Positions 41,303-49,592 of a DNA stretch of 64,000 bases are shown one piece after another. The stretch lies in the NCBI GenBank assembly GCA_016903675.1, contig JADQBA010000026.1:12080-76079 (forward strand). Direction: 5' to 3'. The DNA comes from Stigonema ocellatum SAG 48.90 = DSM 106950 (GTDB lineage Bacteria; Cyanobacteriota; Cyanobacteriia; Cyanobacteriales; Nostocaceae). Each line of letters opens with the position of its first letter. Position 1 is the stretch's first letter. A program made the position numbers and the translations under genes. The notes beneath the pieces were generated by a model. The model was given only the letters and a program-made list of their open reading frames with translations, searched no databases and was not told where the DNA came from.

Positions 41303-41474
41303 AAATTCTTTGATTTATTTACTAGATACAAATGTTTGTATTATGTATCTGAATGGCAGAACGCCTAGTATTAAGAATTACATTGATAATTTAGCGGCTG
41401 ATAAAATTGCAGTTTGTTCCGTGGTGAAGGCTGAATTATTTTTTGGGGCTATGAAAAGTGTCGGGGTTTCATGA
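41295..41474 (+). pseudogene. vapC: Truncated VapC (PIN domain) toxin
   Basis: From ATG 41295 the frame reads SLIYLLDTNVCIMYLNGRTP and VCSVVKAELFFGAMKS, the first half of a VapC PIN domain with its first Asp and the conserved Glu. It then diverges (VGVS) and stops at about 59 residues, less than half of the normal 130. The catalytic Asp residues of the second half are missing. No remainder was found before gyrA. Confidence 0.82.
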
Positions 41475-41670
41475 GATTATTCTCTATCCAGAGTTATAGA
41501 AGAGGGATAGGCAGGGTTAATAACTTGACGGTTATAGCAATCAGCAGATAAAAGGAATCTGTGCTAGAATTGTAACAGAATATGGCAGTTATTGAACTGT
41601 ATTTTGGCGTAGACCAGCTGCTTTTCCAGCTTAAAGGCTAAAATTTGCGATTTTTGGAGTTTTTTAGGCT

Positions 41671-44280
41671 ATGACAACGTCTCAGGAGAGGATTATCCCA
41701 ACTGATCTGCGGAACGAAATGTCCCGGTCTTATTTAGAATACGCCATGAGCGTAATTGTGGGTCGGGCGCTGCCAGATGCCAGGGATGGTCTGAAACCTG
41801 TGCATCGTCGCATTCTCTACGCAATGCATGAACTAGGGCTGATCCATGAACGCCCCTATCGAAAATGCGCTCGTGTGGTAGGGGAAGTACTGGGTAAATA
41901 TCACCCCCACGGCGACACAGCAGTGTATGATGCCTTGGTGCGGATGGCGCAGGATTTTTCGATGAGATCGCCCTTAATCGCAGGGCATGGTAACTTCGGT
42001 TCCGTAGACAATGATCCACCAGCAGCAATGCGATACACAGAATGTCGCTTGCAAGCTTTAACTGGTGTGGCGTTATTGGAAGATATTGAATCTGAAACCG
42101 TAGATTTTATTGATAACTTCGACGGTTCTCAGCAAGAACCTACAGTCCTGCCAGCACGTATACCACAGTTACTGCTGAATGGTTCCTCTGGAATTGCTGT
42201 AGGTATGGCAACCAACATTCCGCCCCACAACTTGGGAGAATTGATTGATGGGTTGGTAGCACTGATTCACAATCCAGAAATAACCGATATCCAGTTAATG
42301 CAGTATATCCCAGGACCTGACTTTCCAACGGGGAGTCAGATTCTAGGAACAGCAGCTATTAAAGAAGCTTATACAACTGGGCGTGGTTCTATCACCATGC
42401 GGGGCGTAGCTAATATTGAAACAATTGAACAGCGCGGACGCCCAGAAAGAGAAGCGATTATCATCACCGAGTTGCCGTACCAAACCAACAAAGCGGCGTT
42501 GATTGAAAAAATCGCCGAAATGGTGAACGAAAAGCGCCTTGAAGGGATTGCAGATATTAGGGACGAAAGCGATCGCGACGGGATGCGAGTTGTCATCGAA
42601 CTCAAGCGCGATGCCTATCCCCGCGTAGTGCTAAACAATCTCTACAAGCAAACCCCAGTGCAAGCTAACTTTGGGGCGAATATGTTGGCGCTGGTGAATG
42701 GTGAACCCCAAATACTCACCCTGAAGCAGTTTTTAAACGTTTTCTTAGATTTCCGCATTGAATCAATTATCAGACGCACCCGCTATCAACTGCGGAAAGC
42801 TGAAGACCGGGACCACATACTGCAAGGTTTATTGATTGCCCTAGCCCAATTAGATCCAATCATTAACTTGATTCGTCACGCACCTGATGCACCTACAGCC
42901 AAAGGCGAGTTAATCACAACATACGGTCTTTCAGAAGCACAAGCAGATGCAATTTTACAAATGCAACTGCGGCGCTTAACAGCTTTGGAAGCAGACAAAA
43001 TTCGCTCCGAACACGAAGAATTACAAACCCAAATCGCAGATTTACGGGATATTTTGGCACGACGAGAGCGAATCCTGGAAATCATTGAACACGAAGTCAC
43101 CCAAATAAAAGCAATCCACGCTACTCCAAGGCGCACGGTGATTTCACCAAGCGAAGGAGACATAGAAGACCGTGACCTCATTGCCAATGAAAAAGCTGTC
43201 ATTCTGATCACCAAGCAAGGTTACATCAAACGGATGCCAGTCAACACCTTTGAAGCACAAAGCCGTGCAACCAGAGGCAAAGCAGCAGCCAAGGTGAAAG
43301 ATGATGACACCGTTGAGCATTTCTTGACTTGCTGCGACCACGACAGTGTATTATTCTTCAGCGATCGCGGTGTCGTCTACTGCCTCAAAGCTTATCAAAT
43401 CCCCGTTGGTTCCCGTATAAGTCGCGGTACACCAATCGTGCAAATGCTGCCGATTCCCAAAGAGGAAAAAATAACATCCATCGTACCTGTTGACGAGTTC
43501 ACCAGCGATGAATATCTAGTCATGCTCACCAAAGGCGGTAACATCAAAAAAACCGAATTGGCAGCATTTAGCCACATTCGTGCCAACGGCTTGATTGCGA
43601 TTTCTTTAGAAGAAGGCGACCAACTCCGCTGGGTACGACGCGCTAAAGTAGAAGACAGCGTCATCGTTGGTTCCCGCAGAGGAATGGCTATACACTTCAG
43701 ATGCAACCACGAACAACTACGTCCCTTAGGACGGGCAACTCGTGGAGTAAAATCCATGAAACTACGCGATAAAGATGATCTGGTGGGTATGGATATTCTC
43801 CCGGCTGCAATTCTTGCAACTTTGGATACAGATACAGAAGCCGACATCGAAGATGTAGAAATAGAAGAAGTTATCGAGAATGAAGAGTCCACAGAAGTAC
43901 CAGGCAACGTCAGCACAGGACCTTGGGTGTTAGTGATTACAATGGCAGGCTATGGTAAGCGTGTACCAGTTGCCCAGTTCCGCCTGCAAAAACGTGCAGG
44001 TCAAGGTTTAATGGCAACCAAATTCAAAAACCGGAAAATCAAAGACCAACTAGCAACCCTGCACATTGTCAACAATGACGATGAAATAATGATGGTCACC
44101 AATCGCGGCATCATCATCCGTCAAGCTGTAAATGCCATTTCTATACAATCGCGATCGGCAACTGGAGTGCGAGTGCAGCGCCTAGACGAAGACGATGCAA
44201 TTACTGGAGTCGCAATAGTTCCTCCCAATACTGGTGATGATGTGGCTGAAGGAGAGTCAGGAGTCAGGAGTGAGGAGTGA
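41671..44280 (+). CDS. gyrA: DNA gyrase subunit A
   Basis: The 869-residue protein has the DNA-cleaving Tyr122 (AAMRYTECRL), the winged-helix region (HGDTAVYDALVRMAQDF; Thr at the position of E. coli Ser83) and a C-terminal beta-pinwheel with YIKRMPVNTFEAQSRATRG and GYGKRVPVAQFRLQKRAG repeats. With GyrB it introduces negative supercoils. The last eight residues (ESGVRSEE) are encoded by a heptamer repeat array (GGAGTCA/GGAGTGA units) that overruns the stop codon region, so the natural end has been replaced. GGAG precedes the ATG. The preceding gene is a broken toxin. Confidence 0.95.
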   Translation: MTTSQERIIPTDLRNEMSRSYLEYAMSVIVGRALPDARDGLKPVHRRILYAMHELGLIHERPYRKCARVVGEVLGKYHPHGDTAVYDALVRMAQDFSMRSPLIAGHGNFGSVDNDPPAAMRYTECRLQALTGVALLEDIESETVDFIDNFDGSQQEPTVLPARIPQLLLNGSSGIAVGMATNIPPHNLGELIDGLVALIHNPEITDIQLMQYIPGPDFPTGSQILGTAAIKEAYTTGRGSITMRGVANIETIEQRGRPEREAIIITELPYQTNKAALIEKIAEMVNEKRLEGIADIRDESDRDGMRVVIELKRDAYPRVVLNNLYKQTPVQANFGANMLALVNGEPQILTLKQFLNVFLDFRIESIIRRTRYQLRKAEDRDHILQGLLIALAQLDPIINLIRHAPDAPTAKGELITTYGLSEAQADAILQMQLRRLTALEADKIRSEHEELQTQIADLRDILARRERILEIIEHEVTQIKAIHATPRRTVISPSEGDIEDRDLIANEKAVILITKQGYIKRMPVNTFEAQSRATRGKAAAKVKDDDTVEHFLTCCDHDSVLFFSDRGVVYCLKAYQIPVGSRISRGTPIVQMLPIPKEEKITSIVPVDEFTSDEYLVMLTKGGNIKKTELAAFSHIRANGLIAISLEEGDQLRWVRRAKVEDSVIVGSRRGMAIHFRCNHEQLRPLGRATRGVKSMKLRDKDDLVGMDILPAAILATLDTDTEADIEDVEIEEVIENEESTEVPGNVSTGPWVLVITMAGYGKRVPVAQFRLQKRAGQGLMATKFKNRKIKDQLATLHIVNNDDEIMMVTNRGIIIRQAVNAISIQSRSATGVRVQRLDEDDAITGVAIVPPNTGDDVAEGESGVRSEE

Positions 44281-44330
44281 GGAGTGAGGAGTTAGGAGTT
44301 AGGACTTAGGAGTGAGGAGTTAGGAGGTTC
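44257..44330. repeat. Heptameric STRR array (GGAGTGA)n overlapping the gyrA stop
   Basis: About ten 7-bp units (GGAGTCA, GGAGTGA, GGAGTTA, GGACTTA) begin inside the last codons of gyrA and continue 50 bp past the stop. A second short array of CACACCCCTACACC type lies just before lnt. Confidence 0.8.
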
Positions 44331-44386
44331 ACCACCCGCTATTACCCCTACACCCTCACACCCCCACACCCCTACACCCAAGTTTT

Positions 44387-46087
44387 ATGAGGTTAAAAGT
44401 TATTTTTCAACTCATAACTCGGAATTCAGATCTCGTGAGTGCTTTCGTAAGCGGGATCTTGATGGGGTTGACAGTTGCCCCTGTGGGAGCATGGTTTTTG
44501 GCATGGATCGCCCTAGCACCCCTATGGGTTCTCATCATTAAAAATGACAGTAAAAATTCTTCATTTTTAATTGGCTTGGTTTGGGGTATCGGTTATCACG
44601 GTGTAGCCTTATCTTGGATTACCGGGATTCATCCCATGACTTGGATGGGTATTCCTTGGGTGGCGAGTCTGGCGATCGCCCTGTTTTGCTGGACCTTCAT
44701 CACCCTTTGGGGAGCCATATTAGTCGCAACCTGGGCTATGGTGATGAGAGTAATTTTCATTCGGAACCCAAAATCTAAACTTGTAACCGCAGATGCACCC
44801 AGATGGACCCAGATAAAAGTCTCTTCTATCTGCGTTCATCTGCGTGCATCTGCGGTTCAAAATCCTTATATCCGTGTCTTAATTGGTATAGCCCTCTGGT
44901 GTAGCTTAGAAGCACTGTGGAATGCTGGTTCACTCGATTGGAGTCATCTTTCTTACACTCAAAGTCCGCATAATTTGGTAATTTTGCATCTTGGTCAACT
45001 CTCCGGACAGGAGGCTGTTACAGCAGCAATTGTTGCAGTTAACGGCTTCATTGCTGAAGCTTGGATAAACCGCCAAGACGCCAAGAACGCCAAGATTTCC
45101 TCTGCGTCCTTGGCTCAGGAGCGGTTTTTTAATAAATATTTGGCGATCGCCGCTGCACTACTAATTACCTGTCACCTTCTCGGTTTTGCATTATACAGCC
45201 GTCCTTTATCACAATCACCAGAAGCAGCATTAAAAGTAGGAATTATTCAAGGTAATATCCCTAACCAAATCAAGCTGTATCCAGAAGGTTTTCGTCGCGC
45301 CATTGAAGGTTACACCACTGGATATTTAACCTTAGCAAATCAAGGTGTTGATGCAGTTTTAACCCCAGAAGGAGCTTTACCTTTTTCCCAGTATGAGATC
45401 ATGCGGAGTTCCTTGGTAGCAGCAGTGCGCGAAAAAGGGGTGGTTGCATGGATTGGAGGTTTTGACCGACAGGGAAGCCACTATACAAATAGCTTGTTTG
45501 CTTTCTCAAAGGATGGAGAAATTAAGAGCCGTTATGGCAAAGTAAAGATGGTGCCGATAGGGGAGTATATTCCCTTTGAAGAAATTTTGGGCGGGATTGT
45601 TAAGCGGCTGTCACCTTTGGATGAACACCAAGTGGGGGGTCTGCCAAATCAGGTGTTTGACACGCCTTTTGGTGCTGCTATTGTAGGTATTTGTTACGAA
45701 TCTGCTTTTCCGGAAGTGTTTCGCTATCAAGCAGCCGCAGGTGGAGAATTTATTCTGAGTTCTTCTAACGATGCCCATTTTAGCGCAGTCATGCCAGCCC
45801 AACACCATGCACAGGATATCATGCGGGCGATCGAAACTGATAGATGGGCTGTGCGAGCAACTAATACTGGATATTCCGCTTTTGTTGATCCCCATGGGAG
45901 AACTTTGTGGATTTCTGGACTTAATACCTACGAAGTTCATGCAGAAACCATCTATCGACGCCGAACTAAGACATTATATGTGCTGTGGGGTGATTGGTTG
46001 ACACCTTTATTGTTAGTATTGAGTGCGTTAGCATGGTGTCTTAATATCTTTTGGAAGGAAGATGACAAAATCCAGTTTAGACAATAG
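44387..46087 (+). CDS. lnt: Apolipoprotein N-acyltransferase with two in-frame repeat insertions
   Basis: The 566-residue membrane enzyme adds the third acyl chain to lipoproteins. The N-terminal half has six to seven membrane segments; the C-terminal nitrilase-like domain has Glu328 (LTPEGALPF), Lys385 (YGKVKMVPIGEY) and Cys436 (GICYESAFPE). Residues about 132-158 (VTADAPRWTQIK...) and 227-248 (NRQDAKNAKI...) are not family sequence: they are translated palindromic repeats inserted in frame into loops between membrane segments, which explains a length 40-50 residues above normal. All catalytic residues remain, so the enzyme is probably active. Confidence 0.92.
   Translation: MRLKVIFQLITRNSDLVSAFVSGILMGLTVAPVGAWFLAWIALAPLWVLIIKNDSKNSSFLIGLVWGIGYHGVALSWITGIHPMTWMGIPWVASLAIALFCWTFITLWGAILVATWAMVMRVIFIRNPKSKLVTADAPRWTQIKVSSICVHLRASAVQNPYIRVLIGIALWCSLEALWNAGSLDWSHLSYTQSPHNLVILHLGQLSGQEAVTAAIVAVNGFIAEAWINRQDAKNAKISSASLAQERFFNKYLAIAAALLITCHLLGFALYSRPLSQSPEAALKVGIIQGNIPNQIKLYPEGFRRAIEGYTTGYLTLANQGVDAVLTPEGALPFSQYEIMRSSLVAAVREKGVVAWIGGFDRQGSHYTNSLFAFSKDGEIKSRYGKVKMVPIGEYIPFEEILGGIVKRLSPLDEHQVGGLPNQVFDTPFGAAIVGICYESAFPEVFRYQAAAGGEFILSSSNDAHFSAVMPAQHHAQDIMRAIETDRWAVRATNTGYSAFVDPHGRTLWISGLNTYEVHAETIYRRRTKTLYVLWGDWLTPLLLVLSALAWCLNIFWKEDDKIQFRQ
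44782..44862. repeat. Palindromic repeat (CCGCAGATG family) inside lnt
   Basis: Arms TGTAACCGCAGATGCACCC and the inverted GTGCATCTGCGGTTC enclose a second pair, CAGATGGACCCAGAT with ATCTGCGTTCATCTG. Same family as the element at 24266-24376. Length is a multiple that keeps the lnt frame open. Confidence 0.88.
45066..45132. repeat. Second repeat (AACCGCCAAGACGCC family) inside lnt
   Basis: AAACCGCCAAGACGCCAAGA at the left and the inverted GGCTCAGGAGCGGTTT at the right form an imperfect palindrome. A similar sequence (TTCTTTGCGTCTTCGCGGTT) occurs in intergenic DNA near 4328-4350. It encodes NRQDAKNAKISSASLAQERF within Lnt. Confidence 0.75.
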
Positions 46088-46133
46088 GATCGAGGAGTGA
46101 TAAAAACCATAGGAGCAGCACGGAGGCTGAGGT

Positions 46134-46469
46134 ATGGAAGATGTCGGTCAACGAAAGATATTATCAGCGCTAAGTCATGGGGCAATATTTTTTAGCTCCA
46201 CAATTGTGTCTATTGGCATACCTATTGCGATTTTGCTCATCAGTCATGATGCAGTTGTTAAAGCAAATGCTAGGGAATCTCTTAATTTTCATATTAACCT
46301 TTATATCTATGGAATTATCTTTGGATTGCTGATTTTTGTCTTCATTGGGATTCCGTTGCTGTTTTTGTTGTTAGCTGTTAGTTGGATAATGCCAATTATT
46401 GCTATTATTCAGGTGCTCAGCGATTCTAATGTGCCGTACCGCTATCCATTTATTTTTCGGCTGGCGTAG
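46134..46469 (+). CDS. DUF4870 membrane protein
   Basis: The 111-residue protein has the DUF4870 layout: a short cytoplasmic start (RKILSALSHGAIFF), a first membrane segment, the conserved KANARESLNFHINLYIY region, and two C-terminal membrane helices (GLLIFVFIGIPLLFLLLAVS, IMPIIAIIQVL), ending with YRYPFIFRL. Function is unknown. CGGAGG lies about 10 nt upstream of the ATG. It follows lnt by 46 nt and precedes nuiA by 23 nt, so it may be part of a small operon. Confidence 0.88.
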   Translation: MEDVGQRKILSALSHGAIFFSSTIVSIGIPIAILLISHDAVVKANARESLNFHINLYIYGIIFGLLIFVFIGIPLLFLLLAVSWIMPIIAIIQVLSDSNVPYRYPFIFRLA

Positions 46470-46492
46470 GTGTAGATGAAGAGTTGAAAAAT

Positions 46493-46888
46493 ATGAATAT
46501 TTTTGAAACCCTTGCAGATGCTAGTGGAGGCTTGCTAATGCCAAGCGAGTCAGATTATCCATTCGAGCCTTTTGTATGGTCTGGTCAAGCTGAAGAAGCG
46601 TTAACAAATGAGAAACTTTTACAACTGACAAATCACCCTGTCAATTCGCCTGTTGAGGTCGTTGATTTGGATTATTTATTTGGCAATGTTGCCCAAGAAC
46701 AAGAATGGCATGACGAAGCACAGAAAAAAGATGTCCCAAAATTTAAGTTTCTTGTGGAGACGCTAAAAGCCAACCTGAGTGACCTGAAGGTCTATCGGGT
46801 TGGCTCAATAGATATTGATGTCTACATTGTTGGGAAAACTAGAGAAGGCGTGTTAGCAGGACTTGCAAGCAAAATGATAGAGACTTAG
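46493..46888 (+). CDS. nuiA: Nuclease A inhibitor (NuiA family)
   Basis: The 131-residue protein matches NuiA, the inhibitor that blocks the sugar-nonspecific nuclease NucA: NIFETLADASGGLLMPSESD, YPFEPFVWSGQAEEALT, and VYRVGSIDIDVYIVGKTREG near the end. The start is ATG 46493; a TTG at 46484 is in frame. It keeps any cytoplasmic NucA from degrading cellular nucleic acid. The nucA gene lies convergently 130 nt downstream, separated by a perfect palindrome that may end both transcripts. Confidence 0.93.
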   Translation: MNIFETLADASGGLLMPSESDYPFEPFVWSGQAEEALTNEKLLQLTNHPVNSPVEVVDLDYLFGNVAQEQEWHDEAQKKDVPKFKFLVETLKANLSDLKVYRVGSIDIDVYIVGKTREGVLAGLASKMIET

Positions 46889-46918
46889 TACAAGATTGCA
46901 TGGTTCGTTCGTTCGTTC

Positions 46919-46958
46919 GTTCGTAGTTGCGCTTTAGCGCTAAAGCGCAACTACGAAC
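46919..46958. repeat. Perfect 40-bp palindrome, GTTCGTAGTTGC family
   Basis: GTTCGTAGTTGCGCTTTAGC is followed at once by its exact inverse. It lies between the convergent nuiA and nucA genes, where it could act as a two-way terminator, and is preceded by GTTCG tandem repeats. Confidence 0.85.
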
Positions 46959-47018
46959 TAAAACGCTACAAATTTACGAAACGCTGTACTTAGAACATCA
47001 AAAGTACTGTAACTCAAT

Positions 47019-47864
47019 CTATGATGTTAAACCATTGTCAACTTTGGCCTCGATCACAGATTGGGTATACCCATCCACATTAGAAAGGAAGTCGTAGCCA
47101 GTTTTAGCTTCGATGCTATCAACCGTTGTACGAAAGTCCCCCCAGTTAGCATTCCGGTTCCCTTGAACATTGGGGGTATCAATAGCAATCACTCGCGTGT
47201 TCGTATTGACGCCTTGGGCACCAGTGCCTGGGTCAGTCACAACGATAATTTTATAGAGTCGGGCAGGAATTGTCACCTTACCATTAGCGATGGTGCCTGC
47301 ACTACCATATCCCCCCGCAATGATGTAAAGTTCTTTACCCTGAGTGCTTACCAATGACCTGGCATAGTCTTCCAATTGTGCCCAATACCCCTGATTATTA
47401 TCAGGCGCTTGGGGAACTATGTTGGTCATTAAGAATGTTGCAGAATTATTGGTGATTGTATTGGTTCGGTCAGCCGAAGGACACATATGTCCACGGTCAA
47501 ATCCACTATCAGTGTAGTCGGAACTGGTCACTTGATACCATCCAGAAGGGAGTGTGGTATCTGCGCGGAAATTATTTTGTCTGGGAGCACTCCCTAGCCA
47601 GGATTTGTTGAGTTGCCAACTTACCCAGTTAGGAATTTTTCTGAAGTCGCTGTACGATAAAGCGTACTGGGTCTTTTCCAGCAAATAATTGTCAAAATTA
47701 TTTTGACTAGTAGTCGCTCCACTTGGGTTGCCCAATGTCAAGTGAATGCTAGCAGCAGTTGCCTTCTGTAAAGAACTGATGATACCGACAGAGGTAACCA
47801 GTAAAACGACAACAAGCAGCAAAATGAATTTGCGTGATGACTTTCTAAAGAGTGACTTAAACAT
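47019..47864 (-). CDS. nucA: Exported DNA/RNA non-specific endonuclease (NucA family)
   Basis: The 281-residue protein has a signal peptide (FILLLVVVLLVTSVGI, cleavage near ATA-AS) and a beta-beta-alpha metal nuclease domain with the DRGH motif (Asp123-Arg-Gly-His126, followed by MCPSADRT) and NIVPQAPDNNQGYWAQLE carrying the metal-binding Asn. It degrades DNA and RNA outside the cytoplasm, for nutrient recovery or defence. It faces its inhibitor gene nuiA, which matches the pair first described in Anabaena. Confidence 0.94.
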   Translation of the reverse strand: MFKSLFRKSSRKFILLLVVVLLVTSVGIISSLQKATAASIHLTLGNPSGATTSQNNFDNYLLEKTQYALSYSDFRKIPNWVSWQLNKSWLGSAPRQNNFRADTTLPSGWYQVTSSDYTDSGFDRGHMCPSADRTNTITNNSATFLMTNIVPQAPDNNQGYWAQLEDYARSLVSTQGKELYIIAGGYGSAGTIANGKVTIPARLYKIIVVTDPGTGAQGVNTNTRVIAIDTPNVQGNRNANWGDFRTTVDSIEAKTGYDFLSNVDGYTQSVIEAKVDNGLTS

Positions 47865-48133
47865 TGTAAACAGGTAAATGACTTAGGTAAACGGCTCACC
47901 GATTCACGGTGACTAATACTCTAATATTACTCTGGCGAAAAAATAAACTTCAGATTTGTTGCAATACTGCTCGGTTAAGATAATTACCCTGATCGCAAAA
48001 CCCTGACCAGACGCGATAACCCTTGTCTCTACAACCAGAATTTCCATCAAAAAACCAAAACCAGCGTAGTATTGAGATTTGTTGAGGTAAGTAGATCGGC
48101 ACAGAAAAACCGAACTATATGAATGCAAGTAAG

Positions 48134-48190
48134 GGTTTGTAGTTGCGCTTCAGCGCTCATATTTAGGGCGCTGAAGCGCAACTACAAACC
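48134..48190. repeat. Palindromic repeat, GTTCGTAGTTGC family
   Basis: Arms GGTTTGTAGTTGCGCTTCAG and its inverse CTGAAGCGCAACTACAAACC around an 11-nt centre. Confidence 0.85.
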
Positions 48191-48374
48191 TTTAATTATT
48201 CACGCCGACCTACTTAATCAGTGCTAACAGTAAGTTTATAATCAGAAGTTTAAGGTTAGTTTATGTTTCAATTAAATCGAGTGTAAGCTTTGGTTAAAGA
48301 CATTGCATGGGTATCAATTGTTCGCTCACGGTACCCAAAGGTTTCATAAATTCCTAGCGTTTTGGTTCGTAGCA

Positions 48375-48674
48375 CATCCGCCTGGGACTCGAAGTCCCAG
48401 GCTCATAGCATAAGTCCTCTAAGAGAGGACTGAATTATATAGGAATCATATTTGAATTTTGAAAAAATCTAAGTATCTGTAGTAGGGTGGGCATTGCCCA
48501 CCAAAACCGGGATGTGTAGAGGCGATAGTTAGAGGCTTATATCTTCCACATCTAAGTACAAACCACAAATAACTAAACAAGGAGTTATAAAATTGACAGT
48601 GCTTCCCAAACTCATTCAGTCCTCTTTTAGAGGACTTATGCTATTAGCCTGGGACTTCAAGTCCCAGGCGGATG
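48375..48674. repeat. 300-bp inverted-repeat element between nucA and the secretion cluster
   Basis: Each end has two hairpins: CATCCGCCTGGGACTCGAAG... and CATAAGTCCTCTAAGAGAGG at the left, with the mirrored order AGTCCTCTTTTAGAGGACTT and GCCTGGGACTTCAAGTCCC at the right. The middle contains GGTGGGCATTGCCCACC, and this part with its flank (TAGGAATCATATTTGAATTT) is repeated in inverse at 49496-49592. The 960-bp gap holds no gene. Confidence 0.75.
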
Positions 48675-48705
48675 CTATTTATTTTTTATCCGTGCTTTAT
48701 AAGTA

Positions 48706-48790
48706 GTAGAGACGCGACATGTCGCGTCTCTACAAGGGAAAATTATAAATCTGTAACTAAACGTAATTCATTACTAAATTCAGCGACGCC
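48706..48790. repeat. MITE, GGCGTTGCTGAAT family, copy 2 (truncated)
   Basis: A palindrome GTAGAGACGCGACA/TGTCGCGTCTCTAC is followed by TAACTAAACGTAATTCATTA and the end ATTCAGCGACGCC, parallel to 12823-12913. The left end of the element is missing. Confidence 0.75.
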
Positions 48791-48826
48791 TTTATTCCTA
48801 CGCTGATGCGTTGTGATTGCCTCTCG

Positions 48827-49399
48827 TTAACTGTTCATTCTCACGCAAGATGTCTCACTATTAGAAGGGGGGTCAGCGAAAACTGCTAAAGTCCTATATT
48901 CAGGTACACCATCACCATAGTTCACTTGGAAGGTGTACAACTTTCTTTTGCCTTGCCCTTCAGTAACCACTGATAAAAGTGTACTGTCGGTATTGGGAAG
49001 CCCAGGTATATCAAGTTTTGGAATGCGTCTCAAGTGAATGACGTTTGCTTCTGATTTTTCGCAATCTGTTGGGCTGGCGTTTTGTTGTTGACCAAATTGC
49101 TGGCACACCGGCCCATCAAAATCTATGGTGACATTCGATGGGTCGTCTATCCAGGCTTTTTTAATTTTTTCTCCAGTCTGAATAAAGCTTAAGTTTGTCC
49201 CTTGCTGAAACCAAACTGTGATCTCAGGTGTTGCGCCTCCTAACCCTTGGGCTTGGCAGGAAAATATGGAACGCAAAACAGCGTTATTCGCCACAGCACG
49301 ACTTGCCAGCAATAACGTTACAGCCGAGAAAAAAAGGGATACTAGAGGAAGGAGATAGGGATTGTCTGGACTCTTGTCTTGAAAGTGGATGTTCTTCAT
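48827..49399 (-). CDS. Hypothetical exported protein at the 3' end of the VirB-like cluster
   Basis: The 190-residue protein has one N-terminal hydrophobic segment (YLLPLVSLFFSAVTLLLASR) serving as signal or anchor, then a soluble domain with four cysteines (IFSCQAQ, GPVCQQF, TDCEKS, TSCVRM) that could form two disulphides in the periplasm. I do not recognise a family. It is on the same strand as the VirB10-like gene, but a repeat lies in the 190-nt gap, so operon membership is uncertain. ATG 49399 is used; the TTG before it is unlikely. Confidence 0.6.
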   Translation of the reverse strand: MKNIHFQDKSPDNPYLLPLVSLFFSAVTLLLASRAVANNAVLRSIFSCQAQGLGGATPEITVWFQQGTNLSFIQTGEKIKKAWIDDPSNVTIDFDGPVCQQFGQQQNASPTDCEKSEANVIHLRRIPKLDIPGLPNTDSTLLSVVTEGQGKRKLYTFQVNYGDGVPEYRTLAVFADPPSNSETSCVRMNS

Positions 49400-49495
49400 C
49401 AACCGTTACTGCTTTCAACCTTTCATATTTTGCTCACATTCGATGGCTAATAGCAATTAGCTATAGAACTATTATTTGATTTTTGAAATATACGT

Positions 49496-49592
49496 AGGGT
49501 GGGCATTGCCCACCAAAACCGGGATGTGGTGGGCAATGCCCACCCTACAGATACTTAGATTTTTTCAAAATTCAAATATGATTCCTATATTA
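49496..49592. repeat. GGTGGGCATTGCCCACC repeat with shared flank
   Basis: Two GTAGGGTGGGCATTGCCCACC-type palindromic arms and the flank AAATTCAAATATGATTCCTA are an inverted copy of 48437-48522. It overlaps the last bases of the VirB10-like gene, close to its stop codon. Confidence 0.75.

Noticed and set aside
41671..44280. ParC (topoisomerase IV subunit A) instead of GyrA
   Set aside because: Full-length pinwheel C-terminal domain and overall size fit GyrA; a ParC assignment has no support in the sequence.
47913..48128. 71-residue minus-strand frame
   Set aside because: Lies in a repeat-rich gap, has no ribosome site and no family match.
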